DNA of 64,000 nt from Marinobacter lipolyticus SM19 (GTDB lineage: Bacteria > Pseudomonadota > Gammaproteobacteria > Pseudomonadales > Oleiphilaceae). Where the stretch lies: assembly GCF_000397065.2 (NCBI RefSeq), contig NZ_KE007326.1, positions 260,124 through 324,123 of the forward strand, written 5' to 3'. Positions 34,900 through 43,099 of this stretch are shown piece by piece. Below the pieces are notes generated by a model. That model was given only the letters and a program-made list of their open reading frames with translations. It was not told the origin of the DNA and searched no databases. The position numbers and the translations under genes were made by a program. The first letter of the stretch is position 1. Every line of letters starts with the position of its first letter.

Positions 34900-35718
34900 T
34901 TACGCCTTACCGCCGCCCATCTTGTTCATCCAGCGCTTGCTCTCCTGGTGCATCAGCCAGTCAAAGGCCCAGGGTGCATGGCGCTTGAGCATCCACATAC
35001 GACGCTCCTTGGCATGGGGCAGCACCCAGAAATCCTTCTCCTTAACGGAACGGAAGATATCCTCCGCCACATCGTCCGCGGTGACACTGGAGCGCTTCAT
35101 CAGCTTGTTCACGTTCTGCTGAATACCGGGAATATCCGAACGCATGCTGCTGGTCAGGTTGGTCTGGAAAAACGCCGGACACACGCAACTCACATGGATC
35201 CCGGAATCCCTCAACTCCTGGCTCAGCGTCTCGGACAGGGCAATAACCCCGGCCTTGGTAACATTGTAGCTGTCCATCAGCGGCGCGAGCATCAGACCGG
35301 CCATGGAGGCCACATTCACAAACGCACCAGAACCCTGCTGTTTGAATTGCGGCGTAAACGCCTTGCAGCCACGGACCACGCCCAAAACGTTGATGTCCAG
35401 AATCCACTCCCAGTCCGCCATGGTGGTATCCTCGATGGAGCCTGCAGAGGCAACACCGGCGTTGTTCACCACCACATCAACACCGCCCCACTTCTTGACC
35501 AGATCGTCCCGTACCTTTTCGAAATCGGTCAACCTGCGGACATCACACTCAACAAAATAGCCTTCGCCACCGGCAGCGTTGATCTCTTTCTCAACCTCAA
35601 CGCCCTGCTCCGGGTTGATATCACCAATGCAGACCTTGGCGCCCTCTTTGGCATAACGCAGTGCAATTGCCCGACCCAGGCCGCTGGCCCCACCTGTGAT
35701 AAATACTCTTTGTGTCAT
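34900..35718 (-). CDS. SDR, second gene of the acyl-CoA operon
   Basis: A 272-residue SDR: cofactor motif FITGGASGLGRAIALRYAKEG, NNAG in VVVNNAGVASAG, catalytic Ser in NVASMAGLM and YxxxK as YNVTKAG. The C-terminus has the longer basic tail (HAKERRMWMLKRHAPWAFDW) of the acetoin/short-chain alcohol-like subgroup, which may contact membrane. The ATG at 35718 is chosen because a longer open frame runs back into hairpin element B, which is not coding. It is separated from the dehydrogenase gene by 411 bases holding elements B and C. Confidence 0.88.
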   Translation of the reverse strand: MTQRVFITGGASGLGRAIALRYAKEGAKVCIGDINPEQGVEVEKEINAAGGEGYFVECDVRRLTDFEKVRDDLVKKWGGVDVVVNNAGVASAGSIEDTTMADWEWILDINVLGVVRGCKAFTPQFKQQGSGAFVNVASMAGLMLAPLMDSYNVTKAGVIALSETLSQELRDSGIHVSCVCPAFFQTNLTSSMRSDIPGIQQNVNKLMKRSSVTADDVAEDIFRSVKEKDFWVLPHAKERRMWMLKRHAPWAFDWLMHQESKRWMNKMGGGKA

Positions 35719-35770
35719 GTGTGTTCTCACCGTTGTTTTTTGAGTTTGGATATTTTGCTTTGGTGCATAA

Positions 35771-35879
35771 GCTGGTGCCGGGTAGCCCCTTCCAAAACAC
35801 GCTGTGAATACATCCCTGTACGCTGTGCTCCGCCATCCATGGCTCCGCAACGTTTTGGAAGGGGCTACCCGGCACCAGC
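35771..35879 (-). repeat. Long hairpin element B (28-bp perfect arms)
   Basis: Arms 35771-35798 and 35852-35879 are perfectly complementary over 28 bp. On the minus strand the 53-nt loop reads GCGGAGCCATGGATGGCGG, then ACAGCGTACAGGGATGTATT and CACAGCGT. This matches elements C and D in the loop, while the arms differ. Orientation is opposite to A, C and E. It lies 52 bases upstream of the SDR start within the acyl-CoA operon. Confidence 0.92.
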
Positions 35880-35996
35880 ACCCTGACATCTCAGATAGCT
35901 GATCCAGCCCGTTTAAGACACCCCATAAACTACCGTTATCAGGGCTTGCACCACCTACACAAAAAGCACCCCAGAAGGCGACTCCCAAAGTTTGAA

Positions 35997-36109
35997 GGAG
36001 CCGGCGGGGTGGTGTTTCTGAAAATTTGCGGAGCCATGGATGGCGGAGCAGAAGCGCCACATGGATGTGCCGAAGGAGCGGTTTTCAGAAACACCACCCC
36101 GCCGGCTCC
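35997..36109 (+). repeat. Long hairpin element C (28-bp perfect arms)
   Basis: Arms 35997-36024 and 36082-36109 are perfectly complementary over 28 bp. The 57-nt loop carries both GCGGAGCCATGGATGGCGG (as in B) and CACATGGATGTG (as in A and E), so it links the two loop subtypes. It lies 20 bases past the acyl-CoA dehydrogenase stop and could act as its transcript end. Between B and C (35880-35996) nothing else was recognised. Confidence 0.92.
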
Positions 36110-36129
36110 CGCCACCAAAACCAGAGGTC

Positions 36130-37341
36130 TCAGTTTTTGTACTTCTGCAGTTCCAGCCTAGCCACCATAGCCCGATGAACCTCGTCCGGCCCATCGGCCA
36201 ACCGCAATACTCGAGCATAGGCGAACAACTGCGTCAGTGGGAAATCATCGTCGCTGACGCCAGCCCCACCGTGAATCTGAATCGCCTGATCCACAATGGT
36301 CTGCAGCATGGACGGAATCACCGCCTTGATCATGGAAACTTCCTGAAGCGCCCCGGCGATACCCTTGGTATCCAGCGCCCAGGCACACTTGAGAGTCAGC
36401 AAACGAGCCTGCTCAATCGACATGCGGGCATTGGCGATAATGTCCGGATTGCCACCCAGTTTCGCGATCGGTCGGCCAAAAGCTTCACGACTTGTTGCAC
36501 GCTTGATCAACAACTCCAGAGTGCGCTCAGCGGCACCGATAGCGCGCATACAGTGATGAACACGGCCCGGTCCCAGACGGCCCTGGGCAATTTCAAAACC
36601 ACGGCCGGGGCCGGCAATAAAGGCGCTTTTCGGCAAACGGACATTCTCGAAAGCGACGACACCATGGCCGTAGGGCTCGTCGTATTCACCAAACACCGGC
36701 AGCATGCGTTCAATCTTCACGCCCGGGGTATCCAGCGGCACCAGAACCATCGAGTGGCGACGGTGCTTGGGTGCATCCGGGTCGGTCAGCCCCATAAAGA
36801 TGGCTACCTTGCAATCCGGGTGACCAATGCCGGTGCTCCACCATTTGCGACCATTGAGAACCACGTCATCACCTTCAACAATGGCGGTGGCTTCCATGTT
36901 GGTGGCATCGGACGAGGCAACCGCCGGCTCGGTCATACAGAAAGCGGAACGGATTTCGCCGCTTTGCAACCGTGGCAGCCACTCGGCTTTCTGCTCCTCA
37001 GAGCCGTAATGGATCAGCACTTCCATATTGCCGGTGTCCGGCGCGTTGCAGTTGAAGATCTCCGGAGCAATGAAGCTACGGCCGGTTTCTTCGGCAATCA
37101 GGGCGTAATCGGAATTGAGCAGGCCACAACCGTGTTTTTCGTCCGGGAAGAACATGTTCCAAAGGCCCTGAGCTTTGGCCTTCTCCTTCAGCTCCTTGAT
37201 GATGGGCAGCACCACCCAGCGGTTGTCCAGCGACGCCAGCTCCCGGTGGTACTGTTCTTCAATCGGAAATATCTCGTCCTTCATGAATTGCTTCACGCGG
37301 TTGAGGTAATCCTGCCCCTTTTCGGAAATACTGAAATCCAT
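36130..37341 (-). CDS. Acyl-CoA dehydrogenase, ACAD10/11-like
   Basis: A 403-residue FAD acyl-CoA dehydrogenase. The FAD/substrate motif CMTEPAVASSDATN, the GRKWWSTG segment and the C-terminal IQIHGGAGVSDDDFPLTQLF region are intact. The stretch RVLRLADGPDEVH is characteristic of ACAD10/11 and of LvaC-type enzymes. It would act on a phosphorylated hydroxyacyl-CoA or a normal acyl-CoA in beta-oxidation. GAGGGGACG precedes the ATG. It is the first gene of the operon and is divergent from a LysR gene. Confidence 0.92.
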   Translation of the reverse strand: MDFSISEKGQDYLNRVKQFMKDEIFPIEEQYHRELASLDNRWVVLPIIKELKEKAKAQGLWNMFFPDEKHGCGLLNSDYALIAEETGRSFIAPEIFNCNAPDTGNMEVLIHYGSEEQKAEWLPRLQSGEIRSAFCMTEPAVASSDATNMEATAIVEGDDVVLNGRKWWSTGIGHPDCKVAIFMGLTDPDAPKHRRHSMVLVPLDTPGVKIERMLPVFGEYDEPYGHGVVAFENVRLPKSAFIAGPGRGFEIAQGRLGPGRVHHCMRAIGAAERTLELLIKRATSREAFGRPIAKLGGNPDIIANARMSIEQARLLTLKCAWALDTKGIAGALQEVSMIKAVIPSMLQTIVDQAIQIHGGAGVSDDDFPLTQLFAYARVLRLADGPDEVHRAMVARLELQKYKN

Positions 37342-37460
37342 CGTCGTCCCCTCATTGGTTGAGCACTATCCCACCAGTCTATGATCCAATACACTATTAC
37401 GCGACTGAATTATTCTTATCATTTATCATTAGTCATACTTATTCATGGATCGGTAAAATT
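37342..37460. promoter_or_regulatory. Divergent LysR/acyl-CoA dehydrogenase promoter region
   Basis: AT-rich spacer between divergent starts. It holds an overlapping direct repeat of TTATCATT (around 37415-37430), likely part of the LysR operator and the promoters. The assignment is from position and composition only. Confidence 0.4.
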
Positions 37461-38354
37461 ATGGCCCTGAATCGGCTGGATCTGAATCTTCTGCACGTTT
37501 TCGACACCATCTATCGGGAAGGTAGCCTCACCCGCGCGGCCAAGGCACTGCACCTGACACAACCGGCGGTCAGTCATTCTCTGTCCCGGTTGCGGGAGCA
37601 TTTTGACGATCCATTGTTCACCCGTCAGGGCAACCAGATGATTCCCACACCGCTCGCCCGCCGGTTCCTGGAATCCATGCGGCCGGGGCTGACGCAGATT
37701 CAGGGGGCGGTGAACCAGTTCCACGCCTTTGATCCCGCCACCCAGCGCAAGACCTACTCCCTGGCCTTGCGGGATATTCTGGAATCGACCTTCCTGCCAC
37801 AGCTCATGCAGCGGCTCGATCAGTATCCGGAGCTGGAAATCGTCAGCCAGCGGATTCCCCGGCGGGATATGGAGACCCAACTGGCAGCCGGGAAGCTGGA
37901 TTTTGCGGTGGACGTGCTGTTGCCAGTGAGCAATCAGACCGCCCACGAGCTGTTACGGCGGGACCGATTAGTGGTGCTGGCGAGAGCTGGGCACCCGTTA
38001 GCTGAAGGTGAGCTGACGATGGACAGGTACATTGCCGCCCAGCACGTGCTGGTGTCCTCACGCACTGAGGGACCGGGGATTGAGGATTTCGAACTGTCGC
38101 GTCTGGGCGTGCAACGGCATATACGCCTGCGTTGCCAGCATTACTACGCAGCCTGCCGGGTCGTCGAAGGGACCGACCTGTTACTGACCATGCCGGAAAC
38201 CTACGCGCGGATCATCGCTGAGCGCGCAAACATAAGCATTCTGACACCGCCAGCAGACCTGCCCAGCCTGGATGTACACCTATACTGGCACAAAGCCTAT
38301 GAACGGGAGCCCGCGTTGATCTGGTTCCGCGAACAACTCCGACATATTGCATGA
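37461..38354 (+). CDS. LysR-family regulator of the acyl-CoA operon
   Basis: A 297-residue LysR regulator (from MALNRLDLNLLHVFDTIYRE) with a clear HTH (SLTRAAKALHLTQPAVSHSL, then LREHFDDPLFTRQG) and a NodD/LeuO-like effector domain. The opening MxLNxLDLNLLxxF is typical of the LeuO/NahR branch. The upstream in-frame Met at 37359 lies in the AT-rich divergent promoter region, so the start at 37461 is preferred. By position it should control the acyl-CoA dehydrogenase operon; the effector is probably a pathway acid or CoA ester. Confidence 0.9.
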   Translation: MALNRLDLNLLHVFDTIYREGSLTRAAKALHLTQPAVSHSLSRLREHFDDPLFTRQGNQMIPTPLARRFLESMRPGLTQIQGAVNQFHAFDPATQRKTYSLALRDILESTFLPQLMQRLDQYPELEIVSQRIPRRDMETQLAAGKLDFAVDVLLPVSNQTAHELLRRDRLVVLARAGHPLAEGELTMDRYIAAQHVLVSSRTEGPGIEDFELSRLGVQRHIRLRCQHYYAACRVVEGTDLLLTMPETYARIIAERANISILTPPADLPSLDVHLYWHKAYEREPALIWFREQLRHIA

Positions 38355-38363
38355 GAGTACCGG

Positions 38364-38720
38364 TCAGTAAGCACCGACCAGAGCAAGGAAGCCGAGGAAC
38401 CCGGCCGCAGTGATACCCATGGACAAGACCACGATGCCAAATCCCCACCAGATAGCCGCACCATCGGAAACGGGCACATCATGCCCCCGCAAGGTGCGGT
38501 AGAACGCCCAGGGGCCCAGAATAAACGCACCCACCACGGCGAACACCAGCCCGACACTGATGCCGGCGAACGTCCAGGTAGCCAGCACCGTTGCCCGGTC
38601 GGACACCTGATCCTGAACACCGTGACGTAACAAGAACTTTTTACAGAAAAACAAGATCAGTGCGAACAGGACGATGACAAAGACCAGTCCACCAACAATC
38701 GTAACAATGCGATACAGCAA
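38364..38720 (-). CDS. Small membrane protein, unknown function
   Basis: A 118-residue protein with three hydrophobic segments (residues ~3-24, 48-72 and 88-116). It begins with a TTG codon seven bases after GAGG. I do not recognise a family. The polar loops are short, and the central loop (YRTLRGHDVPVSDGAAIWW) is probably exposed. It lies 20 bases downstream of the EAL gene on the same strand and could be part of that unit. Confidence 0.65.
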   Translation of the reverse strand: MLYRIVTIVGGLVFVIVLFALILFFCKKFLLRHGVQDQVSDRATVLATWTFAGISVGLVFAVVGAFILGPWAFYRTLRGHDVPVSDGAAIWWGFGIVVLSMGITAAGFLGFLALVGAY

Positions 38721-38740
38721 GATGTAACCTCAATGACCAG

Positions 38741-39505
38741 TTAGCCAGGAAAATAAGGCTCAGGAAGGGCCTCGAATGTGGGTCGGGCGAAAAGGTAGCC
38801 CTGATACAGATCAATACCCTGCGACCGCAACCAGGCATATTCGTCTTCAGTTTCAACGCCTTCAGCCACAATCCTGCCGCCCAGTTTTTGCATCATGGTA
38901 ATAATACCTGCCACCACGGCCTGCTTGTTGGGTGTCTGGTGGATATTCCGTATCAGATCCATATCCAGTTTCAGAAGATCGGGAGGGCTGAGCGTCATGA
39001 TGTCGTAGCGGGAATATCCGGCTCCAAAATCATCAATCGCCGTGCTGAACCCCATTCCCTTGTAGTCCTCTATGATGGAGGCAAGGTGTTCTACCGATGT
39101 CAGTTTCTCGTCCTCAATAACCTCAAAAATGATCTTCGAGGTATCAAAATCATAGGTTTTCGCAGCCGCCAACGTGGTGCGGATGCAATATTTAGCCTCA
39201 TACACCGCATTCGGCATGAAATTAATGCTGAGCATGGGCTCCATATTGAGCCTGGAGGCAAGTTTGACCGCTTTCACCCGGCAGATCTGGTCAAACGTGT
39301 ACCTGTTACGCTCATTTACGTTTGCCAGAACACTCATGGCCCCCTCACCGCCCATACCACGAACCAAAGCTTCGTAAGCAAAAACGGTTTTACTCTGTAC
39401 GTCGACGATGGGTTGGAAGGCAAAAGAGAAGGAAAAATCCAACCCCTCGCCACACGCACATTGCTCACATTCAGACTCATCAAACAGAACGGCAGGCCGA
39501 TTCAC
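38741..39505 (-). CDS. Stand-alone EAL-domain c-di-GMP phosphodiesterase
   Basis: A 254-residue protein that is mostly one EAL domain: YEALVRG, LSINFMPNAVY, FEVIEDEKL, AIDDFGAGYSRYD, LLKLDMDLI and AEGVETEDE are all present, so the catalytic and metal residues are intact. The N-terminus is short and carries CEQCAC (three Cys close together), possibly a metal or redox site. The start is a GTG five bases after AAGGAGAGG; an earlier TTG is possible but has no ribosome site. It should hydrolyse c-di-GMP in the cytoplasm. It is divergent from the isopropylmalate-type dehydrogenase. Confidence 0.88.
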   Translation of the reverse strand: MNRPAVLFDESECEQCACGEGLDFSFSFAFQPIVDVQSKTVFAYEALVRGMGGEGAMSVLANVNERNRYTFDQICRVKAVKLASRLNMEPMLSINFMPNAVYEAKYCIRTTLAAAKTYDFDTSKIIFEVIEDEKLTSVEHLASIIEDYKGMGFSTAIDDFGAGYSRYDIMTLSPPDLLKLDMDLIRNIHQTPNKQAVVAGIITMMQKLGGRIVAEGVETEDEYAWLRSQGIDLYQGYLFARPTFEALPEPYFPG

Positions 39506-39689
39506 ATCCTCTCCTTGACTGCCCCTAACGAGCAAATTGATTTACGAATCAATAGACTTTTCCAACTATAGCCTCGAAGCCCTCCCCGGTAAAACGCCAA
39601 TCATTCAAAACTCTGGCATCCCCAATCCACGTGACTACACTGACAGCTACAGTTCTATACGATTCAATAAGCCAACAGGAGCTCGCGGA

Positions 39690-40847
39690 ATGGCCCAGAA
39701 ATCCCGAATCGCAATTACCCCTGGCGATGGCATTGGCCCTGAAGTTGTCGCCGAGGCTGTGCGTTGCCTGGAGACTCTGCGTTCCAGGCACAACCTGAAC
39801 CTGGAATGGACACGGTTTCCCTGGCCGTCCCATGCCTGGCATGAGGAACATGGCGAATCCATGCCGGAAAATGCCCTGGACCAACTCAAAGCATTTGATG
39901 CCATCCTGCTCGGAGCACTGGGTGATCCCGGACCGGTAGATGATCCACAACGTTACCTGTTGCCTGACAGCATTTCCCTGGCACCATTACTGGATATGCG
40001 TAAGGGGTTTGATCAATGGGTTTGTGAACGGCCAGCACGGCTACTTCCGGGAGCGCGCCAGTATCTGGCTGATGAACGCGCCAAAGACATCGACATGCTG
40101 GTCATACGTGAAAATAGTGAAGGCGAATACGTCAGTCAGGGTGGCCGCCTGCGCAAAGGTACCCCCAACGAAGTCGCCACCCAGATGGAGGTGTTCACCC
40201 GTTACGCCACCGATCGGATCATTCGCTACGGATTTGAACAGGCCCGTCTGCGCGCGGGCGAGCGGATGAAACAGGGGCGTACCCGTCAGTTCAAAACCCT
40301 GGATGGCCGCACTTCCGAGAGCCAGGTCTGCATTGTCACCAAGCGCAATGCCCTGCGCTACTGGGGTGATATGTACTCTGAGGCCTTTGAAGAAATCAGC
40401 AAGGAATACCCGGATGTGGCCACCCACCACGAGTTGGTGGATGCCGCCTGCATGAAGTTCGTGCAGTGTCCCTGGGCGTTTGATGTGGTGGTTGCCAGCA
40501 ACCTGCAAGGTGACATCCTGACGGATCTGGCTGCTGTTCTGTCAGGAGGTATGGGGGTTGCCCCTTCATGCAACCTGAACCCCACCGATGCCAAGATGCC
40601 GTCCATGTTCGAGCCCACCCACGGCAGTGCCCCGGACATTGCCGGCCAGGGTCTGGCTGATCCCACGGCCATGCTGTTTACCACCGCGCGCATGATGGAG
40701 TGGCTGGGGCGAAAAGACCCGGCACTGGCCGCTGCGGGCCAGAAGCTGTTTGACGCCGTGGCTGCAGATCTCGCGGAGAACGCCGGAGCGCAGCGTGGTA
40801 CCCATGAAATCGGCACCGCGATCTGCCATCGCCTGGAGAGCAATTAA
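39690..40847 (+). CDS. Isocitrate/isopropylmalate dehydrogenase family (tartrate dehydrogenase-like)
   Basis: A 385-residue NAD-dependent beta-decarboxylating dehydrogenase. Landmarks are ITPGDGIGPEVV at the N-terminus, VIRENSEGEYVSQGGR, the catalytic Lys in VTKRNALRYW and the NAD-binding FEPTHGSAPDIAGQGLADP. The size and the ENSEGEY(V/S)xxGG form fit tartrate/D-malate dehydrogenases (TtuC/DmlA) better than LeuB, but the substrate is not certain. AGGAG lies nine bases before the ATG. It is followed by the class III aminotransferase gene. Confidence 0.88.
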   Translation: MAQKSRIAITPGDGIGPEVVAEAVRCLETLRSRHNLNLEWTRFPWPSHAWHEEHGESMPENALDQLKAFDAILLGALGDPGPVDDPQRYLLPDSISLAPLLDMRKGFDQWVCERPARLLPGARQYLADERAKDIDMLVIRENSEGEYVSQGGRLRKGTPNEVATQMEVFTRYATDRIIRYGFEQARLRAGERMKQGRTRQFKTLDGRTSESQVCIVTKRNALRYWGDMYSEAFEEISKEYPDVATHHELVDAACMKFVQCPWAFDVVVASNLQGDILTDLAAVLSGGMGVAPSCNLNPTDAKMPSMFEPTHGSAPDIAGQGLADPTAMLFTTARMMEWLGRKDPALAAAGQKLFDAVAADLAENAGAQRGTHEIGTAICHRLESN

Positions 40848-40924
40848 TCTTTCTCATTCATTTGAAAAGCGTCTTTTTGGGACTAGGCTGCAAGAGGGAC
40901 TAAATTCACTTCGGGAGGTGCACC

Positions 40925-42184
40925 GTGACCGACCATAAAGGCAAGTTATCACCACTGCTGAAACAGGCGACTGGCATCACCGCAGCCAAGGGCGAGGGTG
41001 CCTATATCATCGATCCGGATGGCCGGCGGTATCTGGATTTCACCTCCGGCATCGGTGTCACCAGTACCGGTCATTGCCACCCGAAGGTTGTGGAGGCTGC
41101 ACAGAAACAGGTTGCCACCATGATTCATGCCCAGGCCACCACGGTGATGAATCCACGGTTGCCGGAGCTGGCGGAAAAATTGGGCGAACTCACCCCGGAC
41201 CCGTTGAATGCGTTCTTTTTCTCCAACGCCGGTACCGAGGTGGCAGAGGGCGCCATCCGTCTGGTGCGACAGGCCACCGGACGTCCGAACATCATTGTAT
41301 TCCATGGTGGTTTTCACGGGCGCACCATGGGCTCCCTTTCACTAACCACTTCCAGCGTCGGACTCCGTGCAGGCGTCAGCCCGATGATGGGTGGCGTTGT
41401 CGTCGCCCCCTTCCCCCACGCCCACCACTATGGCTGGAATCTTGAAGACACGACTGATTTCTGTCTACGAGAGCTTGACCGGATCTTTGTCACCTATTCT
41501 GCGCCCAGGGAAACCGCCGCGATGCTGATCGAACCAGTACAGGGTGAAGGCGGTTATGTACCCGCCAATGCCAGGTTCCTGAAAGGCCTGCGGGAGCGCT
41601 GTGACAAGCATGGCATTATGCTGGTGTTCGACGAAGTTCAGGCCGGATTTGGTCGCAGCGGCCAGTTCTGGGCCCACCAGCACTTTGGTGTAACGCCCGA
41701 TGCCATCATGATTGCCAAGGGCCTGGCCAGCGGTTTCCCGATTTCAGCCCTGGCCGCGTCGGAAGACACCATGGCCAAGGGCTGGCCGGGTTCCCAGGGT
41801 GGCACCTACGGAGGCAACGCGGTGGCAGCTGCCGCAGCCATTGCAACCATTGACGTTATCCGGGAGGAAGGGCTTGTCGAAAACGCCAATAAGATGGGCA
41901 AGCATCTTTGGGACAGTCTCCAGAAATTGAAGAACGACTATCCGGACATGGCTGACGTTCGCGGGATGGGCCTGATGGTCGGTGTGGAAATGCGCCGGGA
42001 CAACGCTCCGGACGGTGATCGTGCAGGCAGGATTCTCAAGGAATGCGAGAAGCGCGGCTTACTGATGCTGCGCTGCGGCCCCTACCAGGAAATCGTACGC
42101 TGGCTTCCGCCGCTGATCGTCAATGAACAACAGATTGACGAGGCGGTGAACATCTTTGAGGAAGCACTGAAAGTAAGCGCCTGA
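40925..42184 (+). CDS. Class III aminotransferase (GABA-aminotransferase-like)
   Basis: A 419-residue PLP enzyme. The family motifs are FFSNAGTEVAEGAIRLVRQ, FHGGFHGRTMGSLSLT, VFDEVQAGFGRSG and the PLP Lys in IMIAKGLASGFPISAL. The sequence is closest in feel to 4-aminobutyrate/omega-amino acid aminotransferases, which use 2-oxoglutarate or pyruvate; acetylornithine activity cannot be ruled out. The start is GTG with GGGAGG six bases upstream. A strong terminator follows. Confidence 0.9.
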   Translation: MTDHKGKLSPLLKQATGITAAKGEGAYIIDPDGRRYLDFTSGIGVTSTGHCHPKVVEAAQKQVATMIHAQATTVMNPRLPELAEKLGELTPDPLNAFFFSNAGTEVAEGAIRLVRQATGRPNIIVFHGGFHGRTMGSLSLTTSSVGLRAGVSPMMGGVVVAPFPHAHHYGWNLEDTTDFCLRELDRIFVTYSAPRETAAMLIEPVQGEGGYVPANARFLKGLRERCDKHGIMLVFDEVQAGFGRSGQFWAHQHFGVTPDAIMIAKGLASGFPISALAASEDTMAKGWPGSQGGTYGGNAVAAAAAIATIDVIREEGLVENANKMGKHLWDSLQKLKNDYPDMADVRGMGLMVGVEMRRDNAPDGDRAGRILKECEKRGLLMLRCGPYQEIVRWLPPLIVNEQQIDEAVNIFEEALKVSA

Positions 42185-42198
42185 CCTGCCCGTTAACA

Positions 42199-42230
42199 AA
42201 AAAGGGGCCGCTGATTCCGGCCCCTTTTCC
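42199..42230 (+). terminator. Intrinsic terminator after the class III aminotransferase
   Basis: An 11-bp stem (AAAAGGGGCCG 42200-42210 with CGGCCCCTTTT 42218-42228) with a T run. The A tract on the left makes it bidirectional, serving the convergent YceB-like gene too. Confidence 0.93.
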
Positions 42231-42242
42231 GTTCTTCCCTGC

Positions 42243-42812
42243 TTACTCTGACATCACGAACTCAAGCCGACCAGGAGCAACCCGGACGTCCATTGGCACC
42301 ATCCCGAACATACGTTGGGCAAGGTCCGTATCGTCCAGGCGATAAACCGGCATGGTTTCCAGCATTTGCGCCACTACCCGCATCACATTGTCGGTCACGG
42401 GCTTGAGATCCCCCTTGAACAGGGGGGAATCAATGCTGCTCTCAAGCAGCTGCAAGCGACGGATATAAACCGCCTTTTCCTCAGCATCATAAACAGGCGC
42501 ACCCTCCACTTTCAGCGCCAGGTCCACCGGTAGCTTGGTCAACAGGGCGTTCAATGCCACCTGCCCCTTGAGGTCTATAACAGCCACATCCCGACCGTCG
42601 GGCCCCAGCGTAATGTCTGCATCATTCAGGCTGAGGCTTAGTGGCGAACCACTTCGCAGTTGTTCCCGGTCGAATTCGGTGACGGCGTCCTGAAAATGGC
42701 GTTCCAGGGTCGCTTCCGAAATCGAGTACGGTGACAGGCTGGCACAGCCACTAATCAGGCTCACCGCCAGAATACAGAGGGCCGACAGAACGGATGATCG
42801 ATTAAAACCCAT
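42243..42812 (-). CDS. DUF1439 lipoprotein (YceB-like)
   Basis: A 189-residue lipoprotein with lipobox LISG-C and the DUF1439 pattern (YSISEATLERHFQDAVTEFD, then GQVALNALLTKLPVDLALKV and a C-terminal RVAPGRLEFVM). It has the SRPBCC/SYLF-like beta fold expected of YceB, an outer-membrane lipoprotein of unknown function. GGAG lies nine bases before the ATG at 42812, which is preferred over an earlier one. Confidence 0.87.
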   Translation of the reverse strand: MGFNRSSVLSALCILAVSLISGCASLSPYSISEATLERHFQDAVTEFDREQLRSGSPLSLSLNDADITLGPDGRDVAVIDLKGQVALNALLTKLPVDLALKVEGAPVYDAEEKAVYIRRLQLLESSIDSPLFKGDLKPVTDNVMRVVAQMLETMPVYRLDDTDLAQRMFGMVPMDVRVAPGRLEFVMSE

Positions 42813-42900
42813 GGATGAATCTCCGGATATGATCATGAATACGAGGGGGTAGCCTATGCTATCGCAACTTCAAGGTAGGTTAAGATTTCGTTAGGAACAG

Positions 42901-43092
42901 TTACCCGTTCTCCGCCTGGGCCTCCACAGTGGGCGTCAGGTCATCGCCCACGATGACCTTCAGCAGAATCGGCTGGCAACAGACCTGGCAGTCCTCCACA
43001 TACTCCTGCTCCCGCACCGATGGGTCAACGCTGATTTCCAGCGTTTCCCAGCAGTACGGACATTGAATGAGAACAGAGTCCAGGGCTGACAT
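42901..43092 (-). CDS. CPXCG-motif zinc-ribbon mini-protein
   Basis: A 63-residue protein with two Cys pairs, QCPYCWETLEISVD and EDCQVCCQPILLKV, the CPxC(G) cysteine-rich family. It probably binds one zinc. Its function is unknown. GAGGTGG precedes the ATG at 43092. It is seven bases downstream of the aminotransferase gene on the same strand. Confidence 0.88.
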   Translation of the reverse strand: MSALDSVLIQCPYCWETLEISVDPSVREQEYVEDCQVCCQPILLKVIVGDDLTPTVEAQAENG

Positions 43093-43099
43093 ATCCACC

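Noticed and set aside
33768-34988. 406-codon open frame opposite the APH-type kinase
   Set aside because: Antisense shadow; the minus strand carries HxDxxxxN and DWE kinase motifs and a good ribosome site.
35719-36060. N-terminal extension of the SDR through hairpin element B
   Set aside because: The extension translates the repeat itself; the SDR motif starts right after the ATG at 35718. Repeat-derived peptides of this kind are likely artefacts in annotations.
36040-37362. 440-codon open frame on the plus strand opposite the acyl-CoA dehydrogenase gene
   Set aside because: It is the antisense shadow of a clear, motif-bearing gene in GC-rich DNA and has no recognisable domain; it also starts inside hairpin element C.
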